A model generated the notes under the pieces. It saw only the letters and a program-made list of their open reading frames with translations. It was not told the DNA's origin and did not search any database. The translations under genes and the position numbers were made by a program. Of a DNA stretch of 64,000 nucleotides, positions 47,185-56,992 are shown piece by piece. The first letter of the stretch is position 1. Each line of letters starts with the position of its first letter. Source of the DNA: Intrasporangiaceae bacterium (lineage in GTDB: Bacteria; Actinomycetota; Actinomycetes; Actinomycetales; Dermatophilaceae); NCBI GenBank assembly GCA_021324575.1, contig JAJPIW010000013.1:1-64000 (forward strand). Direction: 5' to 3'.

Positions 47185-48303
47185 ATGCCCCCGGCCGCAG
47201 AGGACCTTGGTCAGCCGCTAGGTGTCGTGTTTGATACCAACCTGTGGCGCCAGGGTTCCCTAGATATCGCGAAGTTGAAGTGGCACGCGGAACGGCTCCA
47301 GAAGGTGGGGATTGAGGTCTGGATCCCTACGCAGGTCTTCCTAGAGTGGGTTGACCACGCACGCCGGGACGCGGAGGCGTACGCCTCCCTCGTAAGGCGC
47401 CTCGGGGCTAGCGGGATTGTGCCCGAGCTTCCTAACCTGCAACGAGACGCGGGTGAGATCCGGCGGCAGATGGCACTGGTGCTGGGCGAGATTCCGAACG
47501 TACGCGTACTTCCGATGGATGGCGCGAGTGCCATTGAAGCGATCGTTGACCAGATTCTCGGCAGCGGCTCCGGGTCGACAAAGTCCGGAGTCAAGACTGG
47601 CTCGGCGGACTCCTCCCTCATTCGGGATGGACTGAAAGCGGCTCAAGACGATCCGTCGGGCGTCGTCTTTGTAACCGAGAACGTGAAGGACTTCAACAAA
47701 GCATCCAAGGCAATGGGCGTTTCCCTCAGGGTAACGAGCGAGTACAAGCTGTACAGCGAAGCCCTTAGCCTTCGGGAACCGTCGAGTGCCGGCGAGCCCT
47801 CAGGTGCGCCGCACGTTGACGGCCTCCCGACCATCGAAGAGGTGGCCTCCATGGTCAGGGAGTACATGGAATCGGAGAGGCAGGCGGTCTTGGATAGCGA
47901 CGACGGCCATTCCCCGCCCCTATACAGCTGGCTCGCTCTAGACGGGCCCGAACTGTACGACGTCGATGTCGACGCGCCGGACGGTTTCGAGGTGACCGAC
48001 GTCGACGTGAGGCCCGAGCCGCGGCTGGAGTCCATAGAAGATGTGGACATCCTTTCGGCCGAACAGCATGAGGACGATGGAGGAGAGCCAACGGCCGGCT
48101 ACTCCTTGGTTGCCGACTTCGTTGCCGGGCTGCGAGGTGACTTGACTGTTCACGGCTACTACCTCGACAACAACGGCCAGGTGCAGAACGACGCAGTGGA
48201 CGTCTACGACGTGTTGCTCACAGCGCCATTCTCAGTGGAGATTGAGTCCGGTGAGGTTAAGTCGTTGTATGCATCAGGTCGTGCCTACGCGGAAGACGGA
48301 TAA
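47185..48303 (+). CDS. PIN-like nuclease domain protein with C-terminal extension
   Basis: GVVFDTNLW, VWIPTQVFLEWVDHARRD, DSSLIRDGLKAAQDDPSGVVFVTENVKDFNKA: acidic residues as in PIN domains; about 160-aa acidic C-terminal domain. Confidence 0.7.
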   Translation: MPPAAEDLGQPLGVVFDTNLWRQGSLDIAKLKWHAERLQKVGIEVWIPTQVFLEWVDHARRDAEAYASLVRRLGASGIVPELPNLQRDAGEIRRQMALVLGEIPNVRVLPMDGASAIEAIVDQILGSGSGSTKSGVKTGSADSSLIRDGLKAAQDDPSGVVFVTENVKDFNKASKAMGVSLRVTSEYKLYSEALSLREPSSAGEPSGAPHVDGLPTIEEVASMVREYMESERQAVLDSDDGHSPPLYSWLALDGPELYDVDVDAPDGFEVTDVDVRPEPRLESIEDVDILSAEQHEDDGGEPTAGYSLVADFVAGLRGDLTVHGYYLDNNGQVQNDAVDVYDVLLTAPFSVEIESGEVKSLYASGRAYAEDG

Positions 48304-48587
48304 GGGGCAGGTCCTCCTCCTATGCGACACCGAAGGGACACCATGCGGCTCCCCGTGACGTGAGGGCAGGGCCGCGCGGCAGCTGGTCGGCGTCGTCGCC
48401 GATCGAGAGCGGCTGGCGCCTGACCGTCCGGGTGGGGACGGCTTTCGCCGCGAGCAGGCTCGATCGGCCATCCGGCGGCCGCGAGGACGTTCGGCCAAAC
48501 ACTTGATGCAATGCGCGTTGGTCTGAGCATTCGTCTCACACTGGTGGCAAGATGCCCGGTCACGGGCCTGCGGGGAGATGGGGAAAC

Positions 48588-50543
48588 ATGAAATGCATCA
48601 GGGTCGAGTTCAACGGGTATAGGCGGCTCCTGGCTGCAAGCTGCAACTTGGACGACAGACTGATCGCGTTTGTAGGGCCGAACGAAGCGGGCAAGTCCAC
48701 CGTGCTTCGAGGCCTCGCATGGCTGGACCTCCCGGGTGATGCCCCCCTTCCGGCTGGATCGGCGAGCCGCGGCCAACACGTCAGCGAGCGCCTGGACAAG
48801 GACGCAATCGTCTCGACCAAGTTTCGCCTGGAGTCAGACGATTGGGATGCCCTTCAAGGCGTGGCTTTCGAGCGTACGCAGAAGGCGTATACGTACTCCC
48901 TGCTCAGACGGCGCGACGGATCCCGGATTCACGCCTTAAACCCTAGCCTCGTGCGTGAACAGGAGCCCTTCAGCGCTGCCAAGCGAGCTCTAGGGCGTGC
49001 GCCCAAGGCGCTCGAGAATGCGCTCCAGGCCGCTGACGAGGCGTTTGAAGACGAGGCTGAGAACGACGGGTCACCTGAGCGAACGCTGCACGACATATGC
49101 ATTTCACTGCTTGATCAGCCGGACAGGGCAGCGGAAGGCGATGAGGTCGAAGCCCTTCGCAGATTCGCGCGTTGGCTGCTTAAGACGGGAGAGGATCTCG
49201 CCAAGCCTTCTCTCGTTTCCGCAGGCCAATCCATCAACGAGGTGGCGAGCATTCTCGCGAAACCTCACCCGAACGCTGAAGCCCTCGCGATTCTGGATAA
49301 ACGCCGCCCCCGTTTTCGGGAGTTTGACTCGGCAGATCGCGAACTGGAAAACGAAATCGATGTCACTGGCGAAGGCGCTTCCCCCTCAGTCCCATTCAGT
49401 CGCGTGCTCGACCTAGCTTCCACCGACGTTGACTACCTCAGGAGGATCTGGCCCGACGAGGGCGCGAGGGACACGCACCTCAGCGACTGCAACAGGACTC
49501 TTAACGACTTCTTCAGGAAGGCGTGGACACAGTCGAACTTGAGCATTCATCTCAAGGCTGAGCTGAACTTGCTCAAACTTCAGGTCACCATTGCGGAAGG
49601 AGGCAAGACCTACTACTCGACGTTCGGAGAGAGGAGCGACGGCCTCAAGGCGTTCGTCGCCCTGGTCGGCTTTCTCCACTCGCTACCTGACACTCGGCCG
49701 CCGATCCTTCTCATCGACGAGGCAGAAACCCATCTGCACTTAGATGCGCAAGCCGATCTCATCCAAGTGTTGCAAGATCGTGTGGCCGCGACTCAAGTCT
49801 TCTATACGACGCATTCTCCCGGATGTCTGCCGCTCGACCTGGGGAGGGGGCTTAGGTTCGTTGAGCCGACAGACCAGCACTACTCCAGCACTCTCAGTCA
49901 TGACTTCTGGAGTACAAAACATCCCGGCTTTTCCGCTGTCCTATTTAAGATGGGAGCAAGCGCTTTCGCCTTCTCTGCGCTGCGAAATGCAGTTCTCGCC
50001 GAAGGGCCGGGTGACATGGTCCTACTACCCAGACTCATTCGTGAGGCCACGGGAAAGGAAACGCTCCCGTATCAGGTGGCGCCACGTATGACTGACTTCG
50101 ACGAGACGACGGTAGGACGTCTGGAAGTGGCTACGAGCGTCGCATACCTGGTCGACGGCGACCGAGGAGGGCGCGATCATCGGAAGGATCTCAAACGAAA
50201 GTACAAGGTTCCTGCCGAACTCGTGGTGTCGCACCCTCCCGGCTATGCAGTTGAGGATTACGTCGACCCAGCGTTGGTCATTGATGCCGTCAACGACCTC
50301 CGAGTCGATGGCAAGAAGGACTCGCCTGTTTCTCTAGCTGCTCTGCCTGCCGGAGAAACCCTCGGACAGCGAATCGATAAGTGGTTCGCAAACCATCACG
50401 TTGACCCACCCGGCAAAGTAGCCGTTGCAACCCGCCTCGTGAACACTGAAGGTCTGAAGCTCCGGACTGGTGCGAAGGCAAGACTTAAGGCACTGCATGC
50501 AGAGATCCTCGAGGCGCTCGAACGTCGAACCACCCTTGATTGA
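48588..50543 (+). CDS. OLD-like ATPase-TOPRIM protein
   Basis: Walker A FVGPNEAGKSTVLRGL, Walker B PPILLIDEAETHLH, TTHSPGCLP; TOPRIM-like AVLAEGPGDMVLLPRLIREA and AYLVDGDRGG. Confidence 0.8.
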   Translation: MKCIRVEFNGYRRLLAASCNLDDRLIAFVGPNEAGKSTVLRGLAWLDLPGDAPLPAGSASRGQHVSERLDKDAIVSTKFRLESDDWDALQGVAFERTQKAYTYSLLRRRDGSRIHALNPSLVREQEPFSAAKRALGRAPKALENALQAADEAFEDEAENDGSPERTLHDICISLLDQPDRAAEGDEVEALRRFARWLLKTGEDLAKPSLVSAGQSINEVASILAKPHPNAEALAILDKRRPRFREFDSADRELENEIDVTGEGASPSVPFSRVLDLASTDVDYLRRIWPDEGARDTHLSDCNRTLNDFFRKAWTQSNLSIHLKAELNLLKLQVTIAEGGKTYYSTFGERSDGLKAFVALVGFLHSLPDTRPPILLIDEAETHLHLDAQADLIQVLQDRVAATQVFYTTHSPGCLPLDLGRGLRFVEPTDQHYSSTLSHDFWSTKHPGFSAVLFKMGASAFAFSALRNAVLAEGPGDMVLLPRLIREATGKETLPYQVAPRMTDFDETTVGRLEVATSVAYLVDGDRGGRDHRKDLKRKYKVPAELVVSHPPGYAVEDYVDPALVIDAVNDLRVDGKKDSPVSLAALPAGETLGQRIDKWFANHHVDPPGKVAVATRLVNTEGLKLRTGAKARLKALHAEILEALERRTTLD

Positions 50544-50957
50544 CATGGCTTCGTTGATGGTTGGGGTGCCCGTCAGATCCCAGACGGGACACACCTAACC
50601 GCGTAGGCAACTTCTCGACAAGCAGGACTCTAGTCGCGGCGATTCGGGCGCGGACGAACCCGAACGGATCACCAATTACAAGTCCGTTCGCGGTGCCGTA
50701 TCGCGAGCCACTTATGCAGGGAAGAGGTTCCGCGAGGCCGGTGTAAGGCGAAAGACGGCCATTTGCCGACGGTGCCGCCCATTCTGGGCGATAGGACAAG
50801 GGCGGGCTGGCGAGCCGCCCTCAGTGATCAAGAGGCGAAGGCACGTTTGCCCCATTTGCAGCGTGTCACCTGCGGGTTTGTGCCATCGTCGTTTCGCGTC
50901 CTGACGAGCCGGCAGGCACCTAGGCGCGTTCGGTTGGGCAGGGTAGTGGAGGCATTC

Positions 50958-53072
50958 ATGGGTGGGGTGACATCGTCGCGCAGCGGCGACCGAGGTTTGA
51001 CGCGGCAGGCGGTTTGGGGCGGCGCCGTTGCTGCTATGTGCCTGGGCACGATCCTGTTGGGCGCCGGGCCGGCGCAAGCTCACCGGGACGGATGCCATCG
51101 GTGGCATTCGTGCCCGTCGGACTCTGGGTCATACGTCTGCGGTGACCTGGGTTATGACTCAGAATGCCCTGGCACCACCGAAACGGTTCCCGAGGTCGAG
51201 TACGACTTCGACCCGCCCACCTCACCGAGGCTGAGCAAGGTCACTGCGGGGCCGGGTGGCGCAGCGTCCCTGACTGTCCTTGCCGAACGCGGCTCGCGGA
51301 TCGTCGTGACCGAGGACGAGCGGACCGTGGCGAAAGCGACGGGCACGGGAAAGGCGCAGCGGGTCACGTTCAAGGACTCCGACGGGTCCCACACCTACGC
51401 GGCGACGGCCACTGACAGCGCCGGAAACGAAAGCCTCGTATCCGACCCAGTCACCGTCGTGACCGACGCTAAGAAGCCGGCCGTGTCAGGGCTAGCAGCG
51501 CCCTCCCCCACCGCCGCCACGGGTTCGATTCCCTTCACGTTCAACAGCGAAGCAGGGGCCACGTACACGCTGACCGTGCCGGGGATGGCGCCCTTGAGCG
51601 GGACCGTCGGGACCAGCACCGTTGAACAGATCCTGTGGCTGCGCAACGGCACCTACCCCGCCGTCCTCACCGTCAAAGACACCGTCGGCAACACGGCCAC
51701 CATCCGACAAACGCTCAAGGTGAACATCGCCGCCCCGACCCTGGCCGCGACCCTGACGTCAGCGGTGAACCAACAGTCCGTCCGCTACACGTTGAAGGGC
51801 ACGCCCCGCTCGCGCGGAACCATCACATTTGCAGGTCTCCCTCCGGTTCCGTTCAGCGTGGACGACAACGGGGCAGCCAACCTCACCTTCAATGCTGCCG
51901 ACGGCACGTACCCGGCGGGCAAGGTCACCATGACGGACTTCGCCGGCCGTAACGCCACCATTACCGTGGCCGGGTTCAGCGTCGACACCCTCAAGCCGGC
52001 GCTGACACTGCGCTCAGACGCCAACCGCGCCAAGAACGGGACGATGGCCGTCCTGTTCACCGCCGAGGAAGGCGCACGGGTCGTCCTGACAGCCCTTGCC
52101 ACCACCGACACCGGGGCCAAGTCGCCGCTGACGGCCACAGTGACCGCAACCGGGGCAGAACAGAACTGGACGCCTGCGGTGCCAGCGGGCGACTACAGCA
52201 TCAGTGCCGCCGCGACCGATCAGGCCGGGAACGTGGCCGAGCTCAAAGACAGTCTGACCGTGGCTGACCCGCTCACCCCGGCCGAGCTCGCCGTCGGTCT
52301 ACTCCTGCTGCTGCTGCTCGTCGGCGTCATCGCCGGCGCAGCCCTTCTTGCCTGGTTCAACCGGCACCGCATCCAGGCATGGCGGGAGCGTCGGCGTGAG
52401 GCCTCAGCCGCCCTCGCACACCAGCGAGCTGTAGCCGCAGCCCAAAACAGCTACAACGCCGCGCTAGCCGCACACCGGGACGCCATGGCCACCTACCACC
52501 GCAACCACGCTGCCTGGACCACCCGAGCGCAGCACCTTGACCACTTGGTTGACCTCGCCAAGAACGCGCGCGGGCAAGCCATCCCCGGGTTCGCGCACAT
52601 CAAGCTGAAGGCTGGCGAGCGCGTGTACACGACCTCGTCCGCATCCCTAGTCGAGGAACGCAGCCGGTCCGGAGCGCCAGTCCTGGTCGAGACGTGCACC
52701 GGCACCCTGGTGGTCACCAACACCCGCGTCGTGTTCGACGGACCAAAGAACAGGCAGTGGCTGTTCGACCAGCTGCAGCGCACCGACGCCGGCCCCAGCG
52801 GCCTTACCGGCAGCGTCATCATGACCGTGACAAGCCGGAAGTCACGCTCCGGGGTGCGCCCAATGGGCACACCGGCACAGGTAGAAGAGGCACACACGTT
52901 GCTCCTGGCTGCGATCGGTGACACAACGGGGCAGCGTGCCGCCCTGGTCGCACAAGTGGACGGGCGACGTGACGCCCATCGCAGGTCTCGACCGCAGCCG
53001 CCGCCGGCGCCGCGGGTACCGGCTCTACTGCGCCCGGCACCCGCTTCACCGAACGTCGCTGTCGGCGGCTGA
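50958..53072 (+). CDS. Surface protein with Cys-rich N-terminal motif, Ig-like repeats, TM and cytoplasmic PH-like region
   Basis: Signal peptide ending AQA, HRDGCHRWHSCPSDSGSYVCGDLGYDSECPG, beta-rich repeats, TM LLLLLLLVGVIAGAALLAWF, coiled region, KAGERVYTTSSASLVEERSRSGAPVLVETCTGTLVVTNTRVVFDG. Confidence 0.6.
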   Translation: MGGVTSSRSGDRGLTRQAVWGGAVAAMCLGTILLGAGPAQAHRDGCHRWHSCPSDSGSYVCGDLGYDSECPGTTETVPEVEYDFDPPTSPRLSKVTAGPGGAASLTVLAERGSRIVVTEDERTVAKATGTGKAQRVTFKDSDGSHTYAATATDSAGNESLVSDPVTVVTDAKKPAVSGLAAPSPTAATGSIPFTFNSEAGATYTLTVPGMAPLSGTVGTSTVEQILWLRNGTYPAVLTVKDTVGNTATIRQTLKVNIAAPTLAATLTSAVNQQSVRYTLKGTPRSRGTITFAGLPPVPFSVDDNGAANLTFNAADGTYPAGKVTMTDFAGRNATITVAGFSVDTLKPALTLRSDANRAKNGTMAVLFTAEEGARVVLTALATTDTGAKSPLTATVTATGAEQNWTPAVPAGDYSISAAATDQAGNVAELKDSLTVADPLTPAELAVGLLLLLLLVGVIAGAALLAWFNRHRIQAWRERRREASAALAHQRAVAAAQNSYNAALAAHRDAMATYHRNHAAWTTRAQHLDHLVDLAKNARGQAIPGFAHIKLKAGERVYTTSSASLVEERSRSGAPVLVETCTGTLVVTNTRVVFDGPKNRQWLFDQLQRTDAGPSGLTGSVIMTVTSRKSRSGVRPMGTPAQVEEAHTLLLAAIGDTTGQRAALVAQVDGRRDAHRRSRPQPPPAPRVPALLRPAPASPNVAVGG

Positions 53073-53170
53073 CAGCCCGACGGTCGCGCCGCCAGGCATC
53101 TGCGACGGGTGCGCCGAGCTCGACGTACGCCGCTAGACCGCTGACGACCCCACGTGGCTGTATGGCCGGC

Positions 53171-54280
53171 TCACAGCAGGTCTTCGAAGTCGACGGACGC
53201 CAGGAGCGCGGCGACCTCAGGTTCCGCAGCCACGTCGATTGGCGACAGCTCCTGTGAGGCTCCGCGCTGCAGAAAGATGCGCTCGCTACTTGCGTCGTTC
53301 ACGACCCTCACCGCGTCAGCACTCTCCCACTGGACGCCCTCAAGGCGGTCGCGCTCGAAACGAGCTGCCAAGACCGCCTCCGGGCGCAGCGCGCCATACG
53401 CGTCTGGGGGCGTCGCCCTAACCGCGACCACACGCGCTGACCGCAGGAACGGCACGACTGCAAATGCCTCCTTGACCGTCACCAGCGCGTGCCCGCACAC
53501 CAGCAACTTGTACAGATCAGCATGTTCGCGCTTGGTCATCTTCTTCAGTGACAGGTTGCCAGCAGCCGTCGTCGTCGGTTGCCTGTCCGGCAATGTGTCG
53601 ACCGGCGGGACGACGACAACGAGGGAGACCTCCGACCCGTCGACGCCAATGGCTGCGGCAGCCGCCTCGTTGTCCTCGAACGCTGCAGCGAGCGCTCCTA
53701 GGACCGCAACCGGATCCCCCGCCGACAATTGAGCCCAGTGCTGGTCCAAGGCTGCTTGGAAAGCGGCCTGGTCGGATAGGAACGCCGCCTGAGTAGCGGC
53801 CATTTCCGCGTCGGCGCCCTGAGCAGCATCAGCCAAGGCGGTCTTGCGTGCCGAGCGGGCAAAGACGCTGGTGCGGGCTTTCGCAGCCTGCACGTGCTTG
53901 GCTCGAATGGCTGCCACGTCGATGGCCGGCGGAGCAGGGGCCACCGGATGGGTCGCAGAAGTGAACTGGGCCCGGTGAACGTTCATGATCGCGTCTAACG
54001 CGTCAAACAGGGCGCGAGCCTGCTCGAGCTTGTCCGCGGCACGTGACGCCGCCGCGAGCTGGCGGTTCGCGCTCGCCGTCCCCGCACCCGATCGACGACC
54101 ACCACCGCGACCACCTCCAGCGCTGGTGTAATAGGAAACCGGCCCCACCCCTGTGGAAAAGCCGGTGCGACCGCCGCCAACATGGACTCGTGCGGCACGC
54201 GGCCCAATGCTGGTGCGAACACCCCTACTGGAAGCTCGGACCCGAACCCCCGGCGCGATCCGCACGGAAAACCCCACCAC
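53171..54280 (-). CDS. DUF4236-containing protein
   Basis: N-terminus MVGFSVRIAPGVRVRASSRGVRTSIGPRAARVHVGGGRTGFSTGVGPVSYYTS matches the DUF4236 pattern. Confidence 0.75.
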   Translation of the reverse strand: MVGFSVRIAPGVRVRASSRGVRTSIGPRAARVHVGGGRTGFSTGVGPVSYYTSAGGGRGGGRRSGAGTASANRQLAAASRAADKLEQARALFDALDAIMNVHRAQFTSATHPVAPAPPAIDVAAIRAKHVQAAKARTSVFARSARKTALADAAQGADAEMAATQAAFLSDQAAFQAALDQHWAQLSAGDPVAVLGALAAAFEDNEAAAAAIGVDGSEVSLVVVVPPVDTLPDRQPTTTAAGNLSLKKMTKREHADLYKLLVCGHALVTVKEAFAVVPFLRSARVVAVRATPPDAYGALRPEAVLAARFERDRLEGVQWESADAVRVVNDASSERIFLQRGASQELSPIDVAAEPEVAALLASVDFEDLL

Positions 54281-54534
54281 TGACCTCCCCGCCGAGCGTC
54301 CGACCGGCGCGCCAAATGGTTGGGCCTGCTGATCGTCTTGTCAGGGCAGGCTAGCCCTCCTGGCGCCTAGCTGCCTTGGAATCTGGTCTAAGTAGTGGTG
54401 CTCGGAGTTCACCAAACATGCGCTCAACTCGATCATTCGCGAGCAGCATTCTGGGCGAGCTGAGGCGGCGATGTGACACACGTTCAAACGAAGGGTCCGC
54501 CATGAGCCATGCTCCAACTATGTAGCCTTCCACC

Positions 54535-54960
54535 ATGGCTATCACAGCAGCGAGACAGCGGAACGCGGTGTCCGAGGGTGCCGCCCTAGGAATCCTGATG
54601 TGCGGCCGCGAGCGCGTTCCGTCCGGGGTAGCAATCTCGTTCGCGTTTGAAGGCGCATGGCGAAGGTGGGATGACCCGAACAAGTCTCAGTTCCGTCAGG
54701 TCTCTACAGATATCGCCAAAGGATTAAACGGCTACATTGCCCTGACGCACGCTGACGGGGACAAGCATTCGTATCACCTCTACTGGGAACGCGATGGGTC
54801 CGACTTCGTCATCCGGGCGTTCGGTGAGTGGCCGGATGGAGTCGAGCCTGGTGAGGTGGCCGACAGCATCGACGGGAACGTGTCGTCAGATGGGTGGAAG
54901 AGGCTCGGTACCGAAGTCCTCCGACGCCTAGACGAGTGGAATGCAGATTCAGCCTCCTAA
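54535..54960 (+). CDS. Hypothetical protein
   Basis: Intact 141-aa ORF, MAITAARQRNAVSEGAALGILMCGRERVPSGVAISFAFEGAWRRWDDPN...; not recognised. Confidence 0.5.
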   Translation: MAITAARQRNAVSEGAALGILMCGRERVPSGVAISFAFEGAWRRWDDPNKSQFRQVSTDIAKGLNGYIALTHADGDKHSYHLYWERDGSDFVIRAFGEWPDGVEPGEVADSIDGNVSSDGWKRLGTEVLRRLDEWNADSAS

Positions 54961-55119
54961 GAGTCTCGCCCACACTCGAGGCCCGCGGCCATCGTCGCTG
55001 TGACCGCCTGAGTCAGACTTCACGTGGCGGTATGACGCAGGGGAAAGGACTCTCCGTTTCCGGTCACGCCCCAAGTCTTTGGATTTCCCGGGCTTAGAAG
55101 GCCGGCGTGGTCAGCGCCC

Positions 55120-56685
55120 TCAGCCGTCGTCGCCGATCGCCGTAGCACCGCTCGCGTTGTCGTCGGGCATGCGCTGATCACTCCGGTCAGCCTCCCTGCG
55201 ATGGGCGTCTTGGGTCTGGCCGGAATCCTGATCCAACGCCTCGTCGCCGGTCCCTGGCGCTGGCGGCTGCGTGGGCTCATCGTGACTCGAGGTGACCGCC
55301 CCCGGTGCTGGCGCTCGTGTGGAGTCGGCGGCATCGTTGGTCGGTCCGTCCTGTGAGGAGAAGTCGGTCGAGGCCAAGCTTGCCGGCCGGGTCACTTCCA
55401 CGTCCTCGACATCGACGGGGGTTGGCTGCCGCAGCTTCGGCGGGGCGGCAGACCAAGCCTTTAGGTCACCCAAGACGTCGGCGTAAAACGAGTCGACCGT
55501 CGCAAGTACAGAGTCGATGAAGGCGCCGCGGCCGCGGCCGCGCTTGCTGCCGAGGGTGTTTGAGGTGGCAACGCGGAACGAGCGGATGTCCTTGGCCGGG
55601 TCGGTGACCAGTACGGCCGGGGTCTCTCGCACGGTGCGCAGCAGCTCTGCAGCGCTAGAGCCACGCGAGTGAGCCACGAAGCACTCCACACGGGCACTGT
55701 CGGGAGCATTCTTCAGCTGTCGCACGAGCCAGTTCACTCGGGTGGTTGGGCGTCCGTCGCGGGGTGCGTCGAGGTCGACGTGGCAGCTCACGCGGCCCGA
55801 GCGCAGGTCTGCGGTGACGACCAGCTGGCCGACCGTGTCGGGGATGCGGATGGCGCCGGATAGTTGACCGTTTGCGCAAAGCTGCTGAGTGAGGTCCTGG
55901 GCCCGCAGGGTTGGGTCGGTCAGCTCCTTGCGGCTCAGGACGGGAACGACCTCGGTGCCCAGGCGCTTGCCGAGATTCAGACTCGCGAACCGCAGCAGCG
56001 CATCGAACCGTGCCACCACGCTGGCGATGCCCTTGTCGTTGGGCCGCAGCGTGCCGGCGGCGACGGCGTCGCGCACGCTGGTCCACGACTCGCCCATGTC
56101 ATCCATGTCCATCGCACCAGATCTGTCGTGCTCGAGGTATCGAATGAGCTCCCCAAGAATCCACGCCTGATCGGGGTCGGCGACGCCGCGGAACTCCTTC
56201 TGCATGACGGCCTCGGCGAGGACCTGGGACCAGGACAGGTGGTGCAGCTCGACCTTGCGGAGTTTGCGCTTGTCGACCTTGGTGGGGTGCTGTCCGGCGA
56301 TGGCGGGGATCTCGTTGGAGATGGTGATGACGGCGTCGAAGCCCTGCTCACGGGCGATGTCGAGGTAGTTCTCCAGTTGTTCTGCCGCAAGCTCGTTGCT
56401 GCCTGTCTTGACCTCCACCAGCGCGGTCCACGACTTGGTCCCGCGGGAGACGCGGACGAGGCCATCGGGGTACAGCTTCTTCTCAGCCAGCAGGAACGGG
56501 ACCTCGATGTAGCACTCGATCGTGCCCGCGGGCGCTCCAAGCGGCTTCAACAGTGCCCTGCCGTACTCGCGGACTGCGCCGAGAACGGCAAGCAGGGCGG
56601 ATGTCGCCCGCCGCTCCTGCTCGTCCGCCCCGTTGATCCCTGACGTCGGGATGAGGCGTGCTTCATGCCAGGACTGCTCGGCCAT
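55120..56685 (-). CDS. PD-(D/E)XK-like domain protein with long disordered C-terminal tail
   Basis: KLYPDGLVRVSRGTKSWTALVEVKTGSNELAAEQLENYLDIAREQGFDAVITISNE (D...ExK); start MAEQSWHEARLIPTSG. Confidence 0.65.
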   Translation of the reverse strand: MAEQSWHEARLIPTSGINGADEQERRATSALLAVLGAVREYGRALLKPLGAPAGTIECYIEVPFLLAEKKLYPDGLVRVSRGTKSWTALVEVKTGSNELAAEQLENYLDIAREQGFDAVITISNEIPAIAGQHPTKVDKRKLRKVELHHLSWSQVLAEAVMQKEFRGVADPDQAWILGELIRYLEHDRSGAMDMDDMGESWTSVRDAVAAGTLRPNDKGIASVVARFDALLRFASLNLGKRLGTEVVPVLSRKELTDPTLRAQDLTQQLCANGQLSGAIRIPDTVGQLVVTADLRSGRVSCHVDLDAPRDGRPTTRVNWLVRQLKNAPDSARVECFVAHSRGSSAAELLRTVRETPAVLVTDPAKDIRSFRVATSNTLGSKRGRGRGAFIDSVLATVDSFYADVLGDLKAWSAAPPKLRQPTPVDVEDVEVTRPASLASTDFSSQDGPTNDAADSTRAPAPGAVTSSHDEPTQPPAPGTGDEALDQDSGQTQDAHRREADRSDQRMPDDNASGATAIGDDG

Positions 56686-56992
56686 GTCGTTTCCCCTGCG
56701 TTTGGTGCTGGTGTGACACGGCTGACCGTACCGTCGGGTGCGGACAATTGCGCCCCGTCGGGGGTGCCGACAACGACTCCCGTCCGTTATTTGGCCGACG
56801 GGGGTTGTACTGGGCGACTGCCCACGCTCAAACCTTCGTAGTCGCTGCTCATGCAGTACCCCTCTGTCACCGGAGGAGCACCCTTGCTGCGGCATGACGC
56901 GCCCATCCCCAACTCCGCGGGTAGGTCGCTGAGACAAGATGGTGCAACTGCGGGGCAGGACCCGGGTGAATAACGTCGGGCGCGATGAAGGC

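Noticed and set aside
48304-48587. Possible decayed gene between the PIN and OLD-like genes
   Set aside because: Several short overlapping frames but no recognisable domain; too weak to annotate as a pseudogene.
51522-51540. GGGTTCGATTCCC resembling a tRNA T-arm
   Set aside because: Lies inside the well-supported 50958-53072 coding frame with no surrounding cloverleaf.
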